From MnTg04 sp964568075 (lineage in GTDB: Bacteria; Pseudomonadota; Gammaproteobacteria; Steroidobacterales; MnTg04), in contig CAZMOM010000001.1 in assembly GCA_964568075.1 (NCBI GenBank), positions 62,001 through 126,000 on the forward strand: DNA of 64,000 bases, written 5' to 3'. The translations under genes were made by a program, and so were the position numbers. This document shows positions 33,715 to 42,443 of the stretch, piece after piece. Every line of letters starts with the position of its first letter. The first letter of the stretch is position 1. Under the pieces are notes generated by a model. That model worked only from the letters and a program-made list of their open reading frames with translations, had not been told where the DNA came from and did no database searches.

Positions 33715-35757
33715 ATGAGCCTGCGATTGCAATTGTTGCTCGTCAGCCTATTGACATTGGTTTTGCCGTGGGCCGGCTGCCAGTACGTGCGCGAAATGGA
33801 AGACGCGCTGCGCAAATCTCACACCGACGCCCTGCTCAGCAATGCGACGGCTATGGCCGATCAACTGGCCAAACAGGAGGCGTTGCTGTACCCGGACCCC
33901 CGCCTCGCGCGACCGGTCGACGGAGCGCTAGCCTTGTACGGATTCTCCCTGCGAACGACGCCGACGCTGGATGGTTTTGTCGAGGACTGGGCGTTGGGTA
34001 TCAACTCGCTGCAAAGTATCTCCGGCGAGACGCAATCGGTAAGTTTTGCGCTTGGCATCGGTCAGCATTTCGCCTGGCTTTTTTTGCAGATCGAGGATTC
34101 ACAGGTGGTTTACAGTTCGCCGGGACGTAACGGGGACAGCGTGTTGCTGTTGCTGGAAGACGACAATCAAAATCTTCAGGCATATCGCTTTGCGACCCTG
34201 GCTCCGGGCCAGGTTTTTTCACAGCACAATCCGGCTGGCCGGCCGTGGCAGAGCGGCGAACGGGAAAACCGGATTCAGGCGGAGTGGCAACCCACTGGTG
34301 ACGGCTTTAACCTGGAAATACGGATCCCTCGCAACATGCTCGGTGCGAGACTTGGATTTCTGCTGAAGGACCATGGGGACACTGGGCTCATCATCGGTTC
34401 GATGGACCCGGGGCAGCCCGAACCAGGCATGATCGTAACGCCACGGCCCGAGCTGTCAGCCGTGTTGGCCACCTATCACCGGGACGGCCTGCTGCTCCGG
34501 GTAGGCGACTGGCACGGGTGGGAACTGGCTCGACAGGGTGAAATCAGCCCGCCGCCGCAACGGGACATTACCGATGCGTCCGCCTGGCTCGATCGTTTTT
34601 ATCAGCTCATACTCGGCTCCGGCGATCTGCCCAGATCGTCCGCAGCGAAAAACGGCCGCCTGCCGGTGCAAGCCAGCGAACAAGCCATGTCCGGCCAGGC
34701 CGCCGCTACCTGGAGCCTTCTTGCGGAAGGTGACCGAGCCATCGCTACCGTATTCGCGCCTGTTGTTGTCGATGGCAGGCCTGTGGCGAGCGTGCTTGTT
34801 GAACAGGGAAGCGAAGCGATCCTGACGCTGACCAACAATGCCCTGCGCCGTCTGATGAACCTGACTTTTCTGGCAGTCACTGCCGCGGCGTTGGGGTTAC
34901 TCGGTCTCGCCACGATCCTGGCGATCAGAATTAGACGGCTTAGCAACGCGGCGGAAGCTGCGGTCAGCCCCGACGGACGAATTCTGGGTGGGGTGCCAGG
35001 CACCAAGGCCGGCGATGAACTTGGTGACCTGTCGCGCAGTTTCGCCGCCATGCTCGATCGCCTGCAGGGGTATCACCAGTATCTTGAAACACTGGCCAGC
35101 AAACTTTCCCATGAACTTCGCACGCCGCTGGCGGTTGTGCAGTCGTCACTCGAAAACCTGGAACATGAAAAGGTCCCGCAGAGCTCGCGCGAATATACGC
35201 GACGCGCTCTTGAAGGATCGGCGCGGCTCAAGCGATTGCTCAACGCGATGTCTGAGGCGTCCAGGGTAGAGGCATCGATCAAGAGTTCGACTATCGAATC
35301 GATCGATCTGGCGTCCTGGCTCAGGGAACTCGGCAAAGCCTACAAGAGCGTGTATGCGCACCATGAAATACTCGTCGCCGCCGGAAATACACCTTGTGTT
35401 GTCAGCGGCTCGCCGGATTTGCTGGCGCAACTGATGGACAAGCTGGTCGACAACGCTGCCGATTTCACGGCCGAAGGCGGCTGGATCAGGATCGCGCTGA
35501 CCCAGGACGACAAGGGATGTTGCGTATCGGTCAGCAATCCGGGGCCGCCATTGCCACCGGAATTGCAGGGGCAGATTTTCGACTCGATGGTTTCGCAAAG
35601 AAAGGAAAAAGGGGCGAAACCACATCTCGGCCTGGGGCTTTATATTGTTCGCCTGATAACCCAATTTCACGGCGGCGAAGCCAGCGCCGACAACCTGCCA
35701 GATGGCAGCGGTGTGATATTCAGAATAAACTTGCCTTTCAAATCAGCCTTGCACTGA
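33715..35757 (+). CDS. Dedicated-sortase-system sensor histidine kinase
   Basis: A 680-residue membrane kinase. After helix 1 (about residues 5-25) comes a ~350-residue periplasmic sensor; part of it (TTPTLDGFVEDWA, later strands with DDNQNLQAYRF and FNLEIRIPRNMLG) resembles CBM9-like carbohydrate-binding modules. A second helix (about 380-405) is followed by HAMP, HisKA with LSHELRTPLAVV and an ATPase domain with DKLVDNAADFT and GLGLYIVRLI. The layout fits the histidine kinase family tied to class GN sortases. The ligand is unknown; glycan sensing is an inference. Confidence 0.9.
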   Translation: MSLRLQLLLVSLLTLVLPWAGCQYVREMEDALRKSHTDALLSNATAMADQLAKQEALLYPDPRLARPVDGALALYGFSLRTTPTLDGFVEDWALGINSLQSISGETQSVSFALGIGQHFAWLFLQIEDSQVVYSSPGRNGDSVLLLLEDDNQNLQAYRFATLAPGQVFSQHNPAGRPWQSGERENRIQAEWQPTGDGFNLEIRIPRNMLGARLGFLLKDHGDTGLIIGSMDPGQPEPGMIVTPRPELSAVLATYHRDGLLLRVGDWHGWELARQGEISPPPQRDITDASAWLDRFYQLILGSGDLPRSSAAKNGRLPVQASEQAMSGQAAATWSLLAEGDRAIATVFAPVVVDGRPVASVLVEQGSEAILTLTNNALRRLMNLTFLAVTAAALGLLGLATILAIRIRRLSNAAEAAVSPDGRILGGVPGTKAGDELGDLSRSFAAMLDRLQGYHQYLETLASKLSHELRTPLAVVQSSLENLEHEKVPQSSREYTRRALEGSARLKRLLNAMSEASRVEASIKSSTIESIDLASWLRELGKAYKSVYAHHEILVAAGNTPCVVSGSPDLLAQLMDKLVDNAADFTAEGGWIRIALTQDDKGCCVSVSNPGPPLPPELQGQIFDSMVSQRKEKGAKPHLGLGLYIVRLITQFHGGEASADNLPDGSGVIFRINLPFKSALH

Positions 35758-35784
35758 ACGGCAACAGTATAGGGGAGCGTCGAC

Positions 35785-36087
35785 ATGACCGCGGACATTA
35801 TCTGGCTGTTCTTCAGCGCTCTCGTCGCCAGTTTGTTGACTATCGGCGCCGCGTGGCTTTGGTGGCGCAAGTCGCTTCGCCGTGAACTGGACATCCTGCT
35901 GGATGAGAAAATCGAAAAACTCGGCGATGAAATCGAGCAACGCGTTCGACAAGGAGTGGTTGACGGTGTTTCGTCGATTCCGTCGGCCGAAGTTCTGCAA
36001 AGTGCGACAAGAACCGCAAGCAAAACAGGCGCGGCAATTATCGGCGACGGAATCGCTGCAATACTGGCTCGTAAGAACGATAAATAA
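35785..36087 (+). CDS. Small membrane protein after the sortase kinase
   Basis: A 100-residue protein: one N-terminal helix (IIWLFFSALVASLLTIGAAWLWW), then a charged helical stretch (ELDILLDEKIEKLGDEIEQRV) and a Gly/Ala-rich end. It begins 28 bases after the kinase and so is probably co-transcribed. I do not recognise a family. It could be an accessory of the signalling or sortase system. Confidence 0.65.
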   Translation: MTADIIWLFFSALVASLLTIGAAWLWWRKSLRRELDILLDEKIEKLGDEIEQRVRQGVVDGVSSIPSAEVLQSATRTASKTGAAIIGDGIAAILARKNDK

Positions 36088-36118
36088 TACGACGGCCTAT
36101 TTCTCGCTTGTAGTCGGT

Positions 36119-36452
36119 CAACCTGTCGAAAGCGCGGGCGATACGTAATAACTGGCGTCACCGGGTAACGGCATTTGGCCGTGTCTATATCTTCGCGTTT
36201 CAGCAGAAGCCAGTCTCTGCGGTGCCGATACCCCATCGACTGTGCGCCAAGAACTTCGAAACATGATTCCGCGAGTTGCTTCGGTATGAGCACACGTCGA
36301 TTGGCAGCACCCTTCAACCAACTGACCGCCAACAGGGTCTGCTCTGTCGCATCCCTGCGAAAGCCCCAATGCACGACTTCGCGTTGCGCCTGTAACAATA
36401 TTTGTTCTCGAAAATCGACAACCCCGAGTCGAGAATCCGCAGCGAGCTCCAC
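36119..36452 (-). other. Possible decayed coding region, no clear gene
   Basis: The 600 bases between the small membrane protein and operator B hold no convincing gene. On the minus strand a frame from GTG 36452 reads like real protein for about 100 residues (VVDFREQILLQAQREVVHWGF, RRVLIPKQLAESCFEVL) and then runs on antisense to the 35785 gene, which is unlikely. Just upstream, another minus-strand frame ends LIATTIGIGLLFTIPFRAG at about 36480. This looks like debris of one or two older genes. Confidence 0.3.
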
Positions 36453-36684
36453 GATGATCGCCAGGCTTGACCATGAGGCGATTCAGCCGGCGCGAAAGGG
36501 AATCGTGAATAGCAAGCCAATGCCGATGGTGGTGGCAATCAGCCTGATAAACTGGTCGCAGAGGGAATTATCGCAAGACCGGGCAGAAGGGCGATAAGGG
36601 CTGACGATTTATCGCGCCACAATCGAATCCGGTAGTCGATTCACTATTGAGGGCTCTTTCGCCGACCAAAAACAGTATTTGAAC

Positions 36685-36715
36685 TTGAATCTGTAGCTGC
36701 TACAGGTTGTAAAAT
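36685..36715 (+). promoter_or_regulatory. MerR-type promoter/operator B
   Basis: TTGAAT (36685-36690) and TAAAAT (36710-36715) are separated by 19 bp that contain CTGTAGC-T-GCTACAG, a perfect palindrome differing by one base from the dyad at operator A. Operon B starts about 117 bases downstream. The shared -35, spacing and dyad say one regulator controls both operons. Confidence 0.88.
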
Positions 36716-36831
36716 GGTATCTGTGGCTTTCGTTGGGGGCCGCTTCGCGTCGGACCGGTTGATCAAATGAGACAAATATTTTTTCAGTCCTTCCTGAGTA
36801 ATCTGGATTTCAGTTTCGATTGGAGGCCTCG

Positions 36832-37206
36832 GTGAGCGATCGTAAAATGAACGCCAGCATCGTTGGCGGCACGACGCTGGCGCTGCTGGGCGCTTCCTGC
36901 TGCGCCCTGCCGATTGCGCTGGTGGCCCTTGGGCTCGGCGGTGTCGTGGCCTCGACAGTATCGGCACTGCCATGGCCTAATGTGCTCGCGCGGTATAAAT
37001 TGATTACGTTCGGTATGACTGCACTGACCATCGCCTACAGTTGGTGGCGGATCCGCAAGGCCGGTCAGTGCGATCTTGAACAAGGCCGCATGCTGCGCGC
37101 CCAGCGGATCGTGCTGCGGGTCATTACCGCAATATTCGGCGCATCGCTATTCGCCGCCTATTTGCTCTACCCATTGACGCTGTTTCTGGAAAATTCCGGC
37201 TGGTAA
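36832..37206 (+). CDS. MerT-like metal transport membrane protein (operon B)
   Basis: A 124-residue protein with three or four helices. The first carries vicinal cysteines, LGASCCALPIALVALG, the MerT metal-relay motif. GTG 36832 is chosen because GGAGG lies at 36822-36826; ATG 36847 is an alternative. It is followed 12 bases later by the MerP-like gene, as merT is by merP, but the sequence is only distantly MerT-like and differs from the operon A copy. Confidence 0.8.
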   Translation: MSDRKMNASIVGGTTLALLGASCCALPIALVALGLGGVVASTVSALPWPNVLARYKLITFGMTALTIAYSWWRIRKAGQCDLEQGRMLRAQRIVLRVITAIFGASLFAAYLLYPLTLFLENSGW

Positions 37207-37218
37207 AGGGAGTCATCG

Positions 37219-37515
37219 ATGAAGCGCATTATTTGCATTATTGCCTTGCTGTTGTTTTCCGGTGCCGGTTTCGCGGGGGACCAGCACTATCATGTCACCG
37301 TTGGTGGACTGGTTTGTCCTTTCTGCGTTTATGGCGTCGAGAAAAAACTGAAAAATCTCGATGGGGTTATTGAAATCAGCTCGAACCTCGAAAAAGGCAA
37401 GTTTTTCCTGCGACTCGAGAAAGGATTGACGCTTTCCGAGGATGCGGTGCGGGAATTGGTAACTGCAGCAGGTTTCACATTACTTGGCTTTGAAGAAGTG
37501 GTTGATGAGGACTGA
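37219..37515 (+). CDS. MerP-like periplasmic HMA-domain protein with CPFC motif
   Basis: A 98-residue exported protein: signal peptide (cleavage after GAGFA) and one heavy-metal-associated fold. The metal loop reads GGLVCPFCVYGVEKKL, so the usual GMTCxxC core is replaced by LVCPFC; the two cysteines keep the C-x-x-C spacing. The strand-helix pattern (IEISSNLEKGKFFLRL, DAVRELVTAAGF) is otherwise normal. It would collect a thiophilic metal in the periplasm and hand it to the MerT-like protein. Confidence 0.85.
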   Translation: MKRIICIIALLLFSGAGFAGDQHYHVTVGGLVCPFCVYGVEKKLKNLDGVIEISSNLEKGKFFLRLEKGLTLSEDAVRELVTAAGFTLLGFEEVVDED

Positions 37516-37517
37516 TA

Positions 37518-38393
37518 TTGAGATCACTAGTGGCTCTGTCATACCTTTTCCTCTGTGTCGCACCCGTGTCTGCGGCACCGATTACTTTTAGTACCGCTCT
37601 ACCGGTCGGCGACAGCAAACTCATCAACCGTGAGCAGCTGGTACTCACTCGTTCCGGCGATGATCCGGGGAATACGGGCCTTGTCGTTGATGTCAGTATC
37701 CTGGAATCGATACTGGCGTACGGCGCGAGCGAAAAACTGGCGCTGTTTGGGGTGTTTCCATTCGTCAAAAAAGAACTCCGGCGGCCGGGGGTCAGGCGCT
37801 CGAGCAGCGGCTTCGGAGATCTGACTGTCTTCGCCCGCTACACGCTGTTTCAGCGTGACTATATCGGCCGGACACTGAGGCTTGCGGGACTGGCCGGAAT
37901 CAAGGCGCCAACGGGCAGTGACGACGATACGGACAGCCTGGGCCGCTTGCCTGTGCCGCTGCAATCGGGGACGGGGTCCTGGGATGGTTTTGCCGGTATT
38001 GTCGGCTCCTATGAGACATTGAAATTTGGCCTGCACGGACAACTCACGTATCGCCGGAAAACTGAAGCCAATGACTTTGAGGCGGGTGATGTAACCCGGC
38101 TGGATTTTTCCTGGCAGCGTCGCATCTGGCCGACAGCACTACGATCCGACTCCAATGCCTTTTTATACGGCGTACTGGAGAGCAACATCGTCCATAGCAA
38201 GAAGGCGAGAATATCCGGCCAGGTCAATGACGACTCCGGCGGTACAATCGTGTTCCTGACGCCAGGAATTCAATTCGCGAACAAAAAACTGATTATCGAA
38301 GCAGCCATTCAGATCCCTGTTTATCAGGACCTGAATGGAACTGCGTTGGAGAATGATTTCATTTTCAGGACGGGGTTCCGGATTAATTACTGA
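37518..38393 (+). CDS. Outer-membrane MetA-pathway-type transporter family protein
   Basis: A 291-residue exported beta-rich protein. A signal peptide (VAPVSA) is followed by many alternating strands and a final aromatic residue (FRTGFRINY), as in outer-membrane barrels; the outline resembles the 'MetA-pathway of phenol degradation' transporter family (PF13557) often found in metal and hydrocarbon clusters. The start is a TTG two bases after the stop of the MerP-like gene, so it is operon B's third gene. Substrate unknown. Confidence 0.7.
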   Translation: MRSLVALSYLFLCVAPVSAAPITFSTALPVGDSKLINREQLVLTRSGDDPGNTGLVVDVSILESILAYGASEKLALFGVFPFVKKELRRPGVRRSSSGFGDLTVFARYTLFQRDYIGRTLRLAGLAGIKAPTGSDDDTDSLGRLPVPLQSGTGSWDGFAGIVGSYETLKFGLHGQLTYRRKTEANDFEAGDVTRLDFSWQRRIWPTALRSDSNAFLYGVLESNIVHSKKARISGQVNDDSGGTIVFLTPGIQFANKKLIIEAAIQIPVYQDLNGTALENDFIFRTGFRINY

Positions 38394-38502
38394 GCGGCCT
38401 GGCGCAAGTTCAAAACGACCGGAATGTCACAGACACGATTCGCCGACTTCCTATTGATCCGGCAAACGCGTTGCCCGGCTGCCGATTCTCAGCACACGCT
38501 TT

Positions 38503-39834
38503 TTAGTCGGTTTCATGCATTCGAAGATAATCGAGCGCCACTGCGAGCAGCGCATCGAGCCCGACCGGCAAGGTACTCTCGTCGACAAAAAAGTGTGGTG
38601 AGTGATTGGTTGGCGCGGTCGCCGGATCGATGCCAGCGGGCGTTGCCCCCAGCATGAAATAAAAACCGGGAATCTCCTGCTGAAAGTAGGAAAAATCTTC
38701 GGCACCGGTAATCAGGTCGATTTCGATCACATTTTCCTCGCCCGCTATTTCCTTAAGCACCGGCAGCGCCGCCCTCGCCAGACCCGGGTGGTTATCGGTG
38801 ACCGGATACCCAAAATGAAATTCCACGGTGGCGGTCGTCCCCGCCGACTCGGCAATATTTTCGACCGTGGTAACCAGGCGTTTTTGTATGTCTTTGCGCA
38901 TGTTGCTATCGAACGCGCGGATCGTACCGAGCATCTCGACATCGTCAGGAATAATGTTGTTACGGATGCCGCCATGAATACTGCCGATTGATATAACCGA
39001 TGGCGCGAGCGTCACGTCGACCTGGCGGCTGGCAATCGTCTGGATACCAAGAATGATCTGCGATGAAACAACGATCGGATCGATACTCGCCCAGGGCTTT
39101 GACGCGTGTGCCTGTCGCCCCTGTACCCTGATTTTGAAATTGTCGTAGCTGGCCATCATCGGTCCGATCCGGTAACCGATCACGCCAGCGTTCAAGGCCG
39201 ACCAGGCGTGCAGACCGAATGCGGCGTCCGCCGGATAACGTTCGAGCAATCCCTCATCGAGCATCAGCCGAGCGCCGCCTTCCTCCCCCTCCGGCGCGCC
39301 TTCCTCTGCAGGTTGGAACACCAGCAAAACAGATCCGGGCAAATCATCTTTCATCGCTACCAGAACTTCGGCGGCCGCCATCAGTATCGCTGTGTGCGTA
39401 TCATGGCCGCAGGCGTGCATGACGCCAGTTTGCTGGTTGTTGAACGTCGTCGTTACTGTTGACGCAAATGGCAGGCCAATGGGTTCGGTAACCGGCAAAG
39501 CATCGATATCCGCGCGCAGGAGCACCATCGGGTGCAGGCTTTTCCCCTTGATCAGCGCTACCACTCCGGTATGCGCAACCCCGGTTTCTGTTTCCAGACC
39601 GAGAGATTCCAGGTGCGCGGCAATTTTTTGCGCAGTCTTGAATTCCCGGTTGCTCAGTTCCGGATGTGCGTGTAACTCCCGCCGCCACTTTATTAACTGA
39701 TCTTCCAGCTCGTGAGCCCTTTGCCTTGCTTCGGCAAGCAAGTCGATATCGGTCCCCGCAGCGATCCCGGCCACCAAAGCGCCAATCAGCGCCAAAAGAA
39801 ACCGCGATGAACTACTTTTTTTGAATTCAGGCAT
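38503..39834 (-). CDS. Secreted M20 family amidohydrolase
   Basis: A 443-residue zinc amidohydrolase of the M20D type (hippurate/IAA-amino acid hydrolase-like). A signal peptide (LLALIGALVAGIAAG) is followed by the catalytic motifs RRELHAHPELS, RADIDALPV, HACGHDTH and EEGAPEGEEGG, plus the metal ligand His in FGLHAWS. ATG 39834 (MPEFKKSS) gives a proper signal; the longer frame upstream does not. Last in a same-strand run putP / AhpD-like / lipoprotein / amidohydrolase, which suggests uptake and breakdown of peptide-like nutrients. Confidence 0.9.
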   Translation of the reverse strand: MPEFKKSSSSRFLLALIGALVAGIAAGTDIDLLAEARQRAHELEDQLIKWRRELHAHPELSNREFKTAQKIAAHLESLGLETETGVAHTGVVALIKGKSLHPMVLLRADIDALPVTEPIGLPFASTVTTTFNNQQTGVMHACGHDTHTAILMAAAEVLVAMKDDLPGSVLLVFQPAEEGAPEGEEGGARLMLDEGLLERYPADAAFGLHAWSALNAGVIGYRIGPMMASYDNFKIRVQGRQAHASKPWASIDPIVVSSQIILGIQTIASRQVDVTLAPSVISIGSIHGGIRNNIIPDDVEMLGTIRAFDSNMRKDIQKRLVTTVENIAESAGTTATVEFHFGYPVTDNHPGLARAALPVLKEIAGEENVIEIDLITGAEDFSYFQQEIPGFYFMLGATPAGIDPATAPTNHSPHFFVDESTLPVGLDALLAVALDYLRMHETD

Positions 39835-39874
39835 ACAGTGGATCCTCGTCGCTTCCGGTCGCGCCTGGTGGCAC

Positions 39875-40306
39875 CTATTTGAGACGCCGGGCGCCGATAA
39901 GCAGCCAGTTTCCATTATCGTCCCGGGCAAGGTCAATCTGGAACCGGTCGCGGTCCGCGGTCAACCCAATACCGCCCATGCCGGTCCGAAAACCCAGCCC
40001 GGCAACGCCGACAGATACTTCGGCAAAATCATTCGCGGTAAATCTGACTTCATCGACGCTGACCAGAAGCTCCAGCGACTGGCGCGCTATCAGGTAAAGG
40101 CGCACCTGGTTGAGCAGCATACTGCGATCCAGACCGTTTCGATCCTGATATTCCGGGTGCACCAGATCGGCAATGTCGCTCATGTCGCGTGCTTCCGCGG
40201 CACGCTCTGCCTGCCCGATCACATCACGAACCTGTTGTTCGGGGCTGCCCGGGTCGCCGCCACAGCCGGCCATCACGATGATAAGGGCCATGCCGCTTCG
40301 TCTCAC
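39875..40306 (-). CDS. Small lipoprotein with NTF2-like domain
   Basis: A 143-residue lipoprotein (lipobox MAGC at about residues 12-15) whose mature part, beginning with a helix EQQVRDVIGQAERAAEARD and continuing with IADLVHPEYQDRNG and a curved sheet, resembles the NTF2/SnoaL cone fold. It starts at a GTGA overlap with the AhpD-like gene and so is translationally coupled. Function unknown. Confidence 0.75.
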   Translation of the reverse strand: MRRSGMALIIVMAGCGGDPGSPEQQVRDVIGQAERAAEARDMSDIADLVHPEYQDRNGLDRSMLLNQVRLYLIARQSLELLVSVDEVRFTANDFAEVSVGVAGLGFRTGMGGIGLTADRDRFQIDLARDDNGNWLLIGARRLK

Positions 40307-40905
40307 TGGTGCCCCCAGTCGTCAGGATTTTCCGAGCTGGGCGACTGGCCAAGCTCTTCATCATGATGGCTGACGCCCAACCCGAGCACCGTCCGATTGG
40401 CATACGCAAAATATGCGATCACCTGGTTGATTTCCAGAATTTCTCCATCGCTGTAACCGGCGTCGCGCAGCGCCTTGATGGCAGACTCGGTCGTCCCGGA
40501 CGGATTAGTGGTCAGTTGCCTCGCATAATTCAGCGCTGACTTTTCCCTCACATCGAAGACCTCGCCCCATATTTCCGTCTCCAGCGCCTGGACAATAATC
40601 TCAAACCCCGCATCATTCGCGAGAAGTTTTTTCAGTCCTTCCTGGTGATGAGCAACGCAATACTCACAATTGTTAAGCCGGCTGACGTAAACCCCAACCA
40701 ACTCCAGCAGGTATTTTGGCAGCTTGTTGTTGCGATGATGTAGAACCGCCTTGTAGACCGCCATATGGCCGCTCAGTGTGTGAGGACGAAGGCTATGCGA
40801 TTTCAGGATATTGTCAATCTGGCCGTTCCGCCCGGCGAGCTTTTCGTATAACGTACTGAGTTCTTCGTCTGCCTCGGGGAGATCGATTGTACGTATCCAG
40901 CTCAT
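40303..40905 (-). CDS. Peroxidase-related AhpD/CMD family protein
   Basis: A 200-residue carboxymuconolactone decarboxylase/AhpD-like protein with the redox motif NNCEYCVAHHQEGLKKL at about residues 75-90; the family acts in peroxide reduction or as uncharacterised thiol enzymes. ATG 40905 (MSWIRTIDLPEA) overlaps the putP stop (ATGA). It is probably co-transcribed with putP. Confidence 0.88.
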   Translation of the reverse strand: MSWIRTIDLPEADEELSTLYEKLAGRNGQIDNILKSHSLRPHTLSGHMAVYKAVLHHRNNKLPKYLLELVGVYVSRLNNCEYCVAHHQEGLKKLLANDAGFEIIVQALETEIWGEVFDVREKSALNYARQLTTNPSGTTESAIKALRDAGYSDGEILEINQVIAYFAYANRTVLGLGVSHHDEELGQSPSSENPDDWGHQ

Positions 40906-42359
40906 CCGTTTTTTCCACCTCCGATCAGGCTCAGCAGCCAAAACGCGATGAAAGACAGAATCACGCCGGGGACTATCTCATAAAGATCGAAGATGCCCCA
41001 CGGTCCGCCCGACAGTTGTTTCCAGATCATTACGGTCAGGCCACCGGTCAGAATTCCCGCCAGCGCGCCAAGATAGTTAGCGCTTTTCCAGTACAAGGAC
41101 ATAATGATCGTCGGGCCGAACGCTGCGCCAAATCCCGCCCAGGCATAGGCAACCAGGTCCAGAACGGTGCTGTCCGCATTCAGCGCCAGGACCATAGCCA
41201 CGATGGCGATTCCGACGACTGCCAGTCGTCCGACCTGTAACAGTCGCTCGTCGGTCAGTTTTTTAGGCTTGAGCAAACCTTTGTAAAAATCCTCGGATAT
41301 CGCCGAGGAGGCGACGAGCAACTGCGAGTCGGCCGTACTCATGATCGCGGCGAGTATGCCGGCCAGACAGATGCCGGCGATGACCGGGTTCAGCAACAGG
41401 CCGGTCAGCACCATGAATACTTTTTCAGAATCCGCTCCCCGCAATGGCGGATCGACCAGCACGATACCCTCGAGACCGACCAGCAATCCGGCGCTCAACG
41501 CTATCGCAACCCAGATCAGTGCGATATGACGCGCGCGTGGAACGAGTTCGGCCGATTTGATGGCCATGAATCGAGCCAGTATATGTGGCTGGCCAAAATA
41601 ACCCAGACCCCACCCAAGAAGTGACACCACTGCAATCCATGTCAACGCCTGGCCGTCGGCGCTGGTAAAAGGAATCAGCAAGTGCAGATTATGTCCGGCC
41701 ATACTGATCGACATGCCGGCAAAACCGCCCGCCTGGTCGAGCCCGATAACCGCCACAATAATCAGCGCCAGGAACATCAACAGGCCCTGGAAGAAATCAG
41801 TCCAGCTGACCGCCAGGAAACCGCCCAGAAAGGTGTAAATGACGACCGTCGCGGTTCCAGCGATGACGGCCAGCTGATATGGCATTCCAAACACGATCTC
41901 GAACAGTTTGCCGCCGGCCACCAGCCCCGAGCTGGTGTAAAAGGTAAAAAATATCAGGATGAATGCGGCCGATACGATACGCAGCATGCCGCTATGATCG
42001 TTAAAACGCCGCTCGAAATAGTCCGGCAGCGTCAGCGAATCGCCGTATTGCTCAGTCGCCGTACGCAGCCGGGCGGCGACGATCCGCCAGTTCAGGTAGG
42101 TGCCAGTCAGCAAGCCGATCAAAAGCCAGCCGGATTCGAACCCCGACAGGTACGCATATCCGGGCAGCCCCATCAACAACCAGCCACTCATGTCGGATGC
42201 CTGCGCGCTGAGAGCGGCGACGCCGCTACTCAGCTGGCGCCCACCCAAAATATAATCCGAAAGATTCTTGGTTCGCCGCCAGGCAATAAATCCGATGATC
42301 AGGACTATAAGAAGGTAAACCAGAAAGGTCAGAGTTATCGTATTATTGGTCTGAATCAT
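40902..42359 (-). CDS. putP: Sodium/proline symporter
   Basis: A 485-residue member of the solute:sodium symporter family with about 13 helices. It is closest to PutP (ILGGRQLSSGVAALSAQASDMSGWLLMGLPG near the start; GLGYFGQPHILARFMA in the middle). It imports proline with Na+, for nutrition or osmoprotection. First gene of a minus-strand run that includes the AhpD-like and lipoprotein genes. Confidence 0.95.
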   Translation of the reverse strand: MIQTNNTITLTFLVYLLIVLIIGFIAWRRTKNLSDYILGGRQLSSGVAALSAQASDMSGWLLMGLPGYAYLSGFESGWLLIGLLTGTYLNWRIVAARLRTATEQYGDSLTLPDYFERRFNDHSGMLRIVSAAFILIFFTFYTSSGLVAGGKLFEIVFGMPYQLAVIAGTATVVIYTFLGGFLAVSWTDFFQGLLMFLALIIVAVIGLDQAGGFAGMSISMAGHNLHLLIPFTSADGQALTWIAVVSLLGWGLGYFGQPHILARFMAIKSAELVPRARHIALIWVAIALSAGLLVGLEGIVLVDPPLRGADSEKVFMVLTGLLLNPVIAGICLAGILAAIMSTADSQLLVASSAISEDFYKGLLKPKKLTDERLLQVGRLAVVGIAIVAMVLALNADSTVLDLVAYAWAGFGAAFGPTIIMSLYWKSANYLGALAGILTGGLTVMIWKQLSGGPWGIFDLYEIVPGVILSFIAFWLLSLIGGGKNG

Positions 42360-42443
42360 TCCGCCTCCTGCGGTAGCGCTGGCAGCGTAACTCTCTCACA
42401 GACCGCCGGTGGGGGAAAAGCCGAAAAAAGGATTTTTTCTATT

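Noticed and set aside
41682..42443. Long plus-strand extension upstream of the methyltransferase
   Set aside because: It is antisense to putP, low-complexity and Gln/Arg-rich; the methyltransferase begins at ATG 42444.
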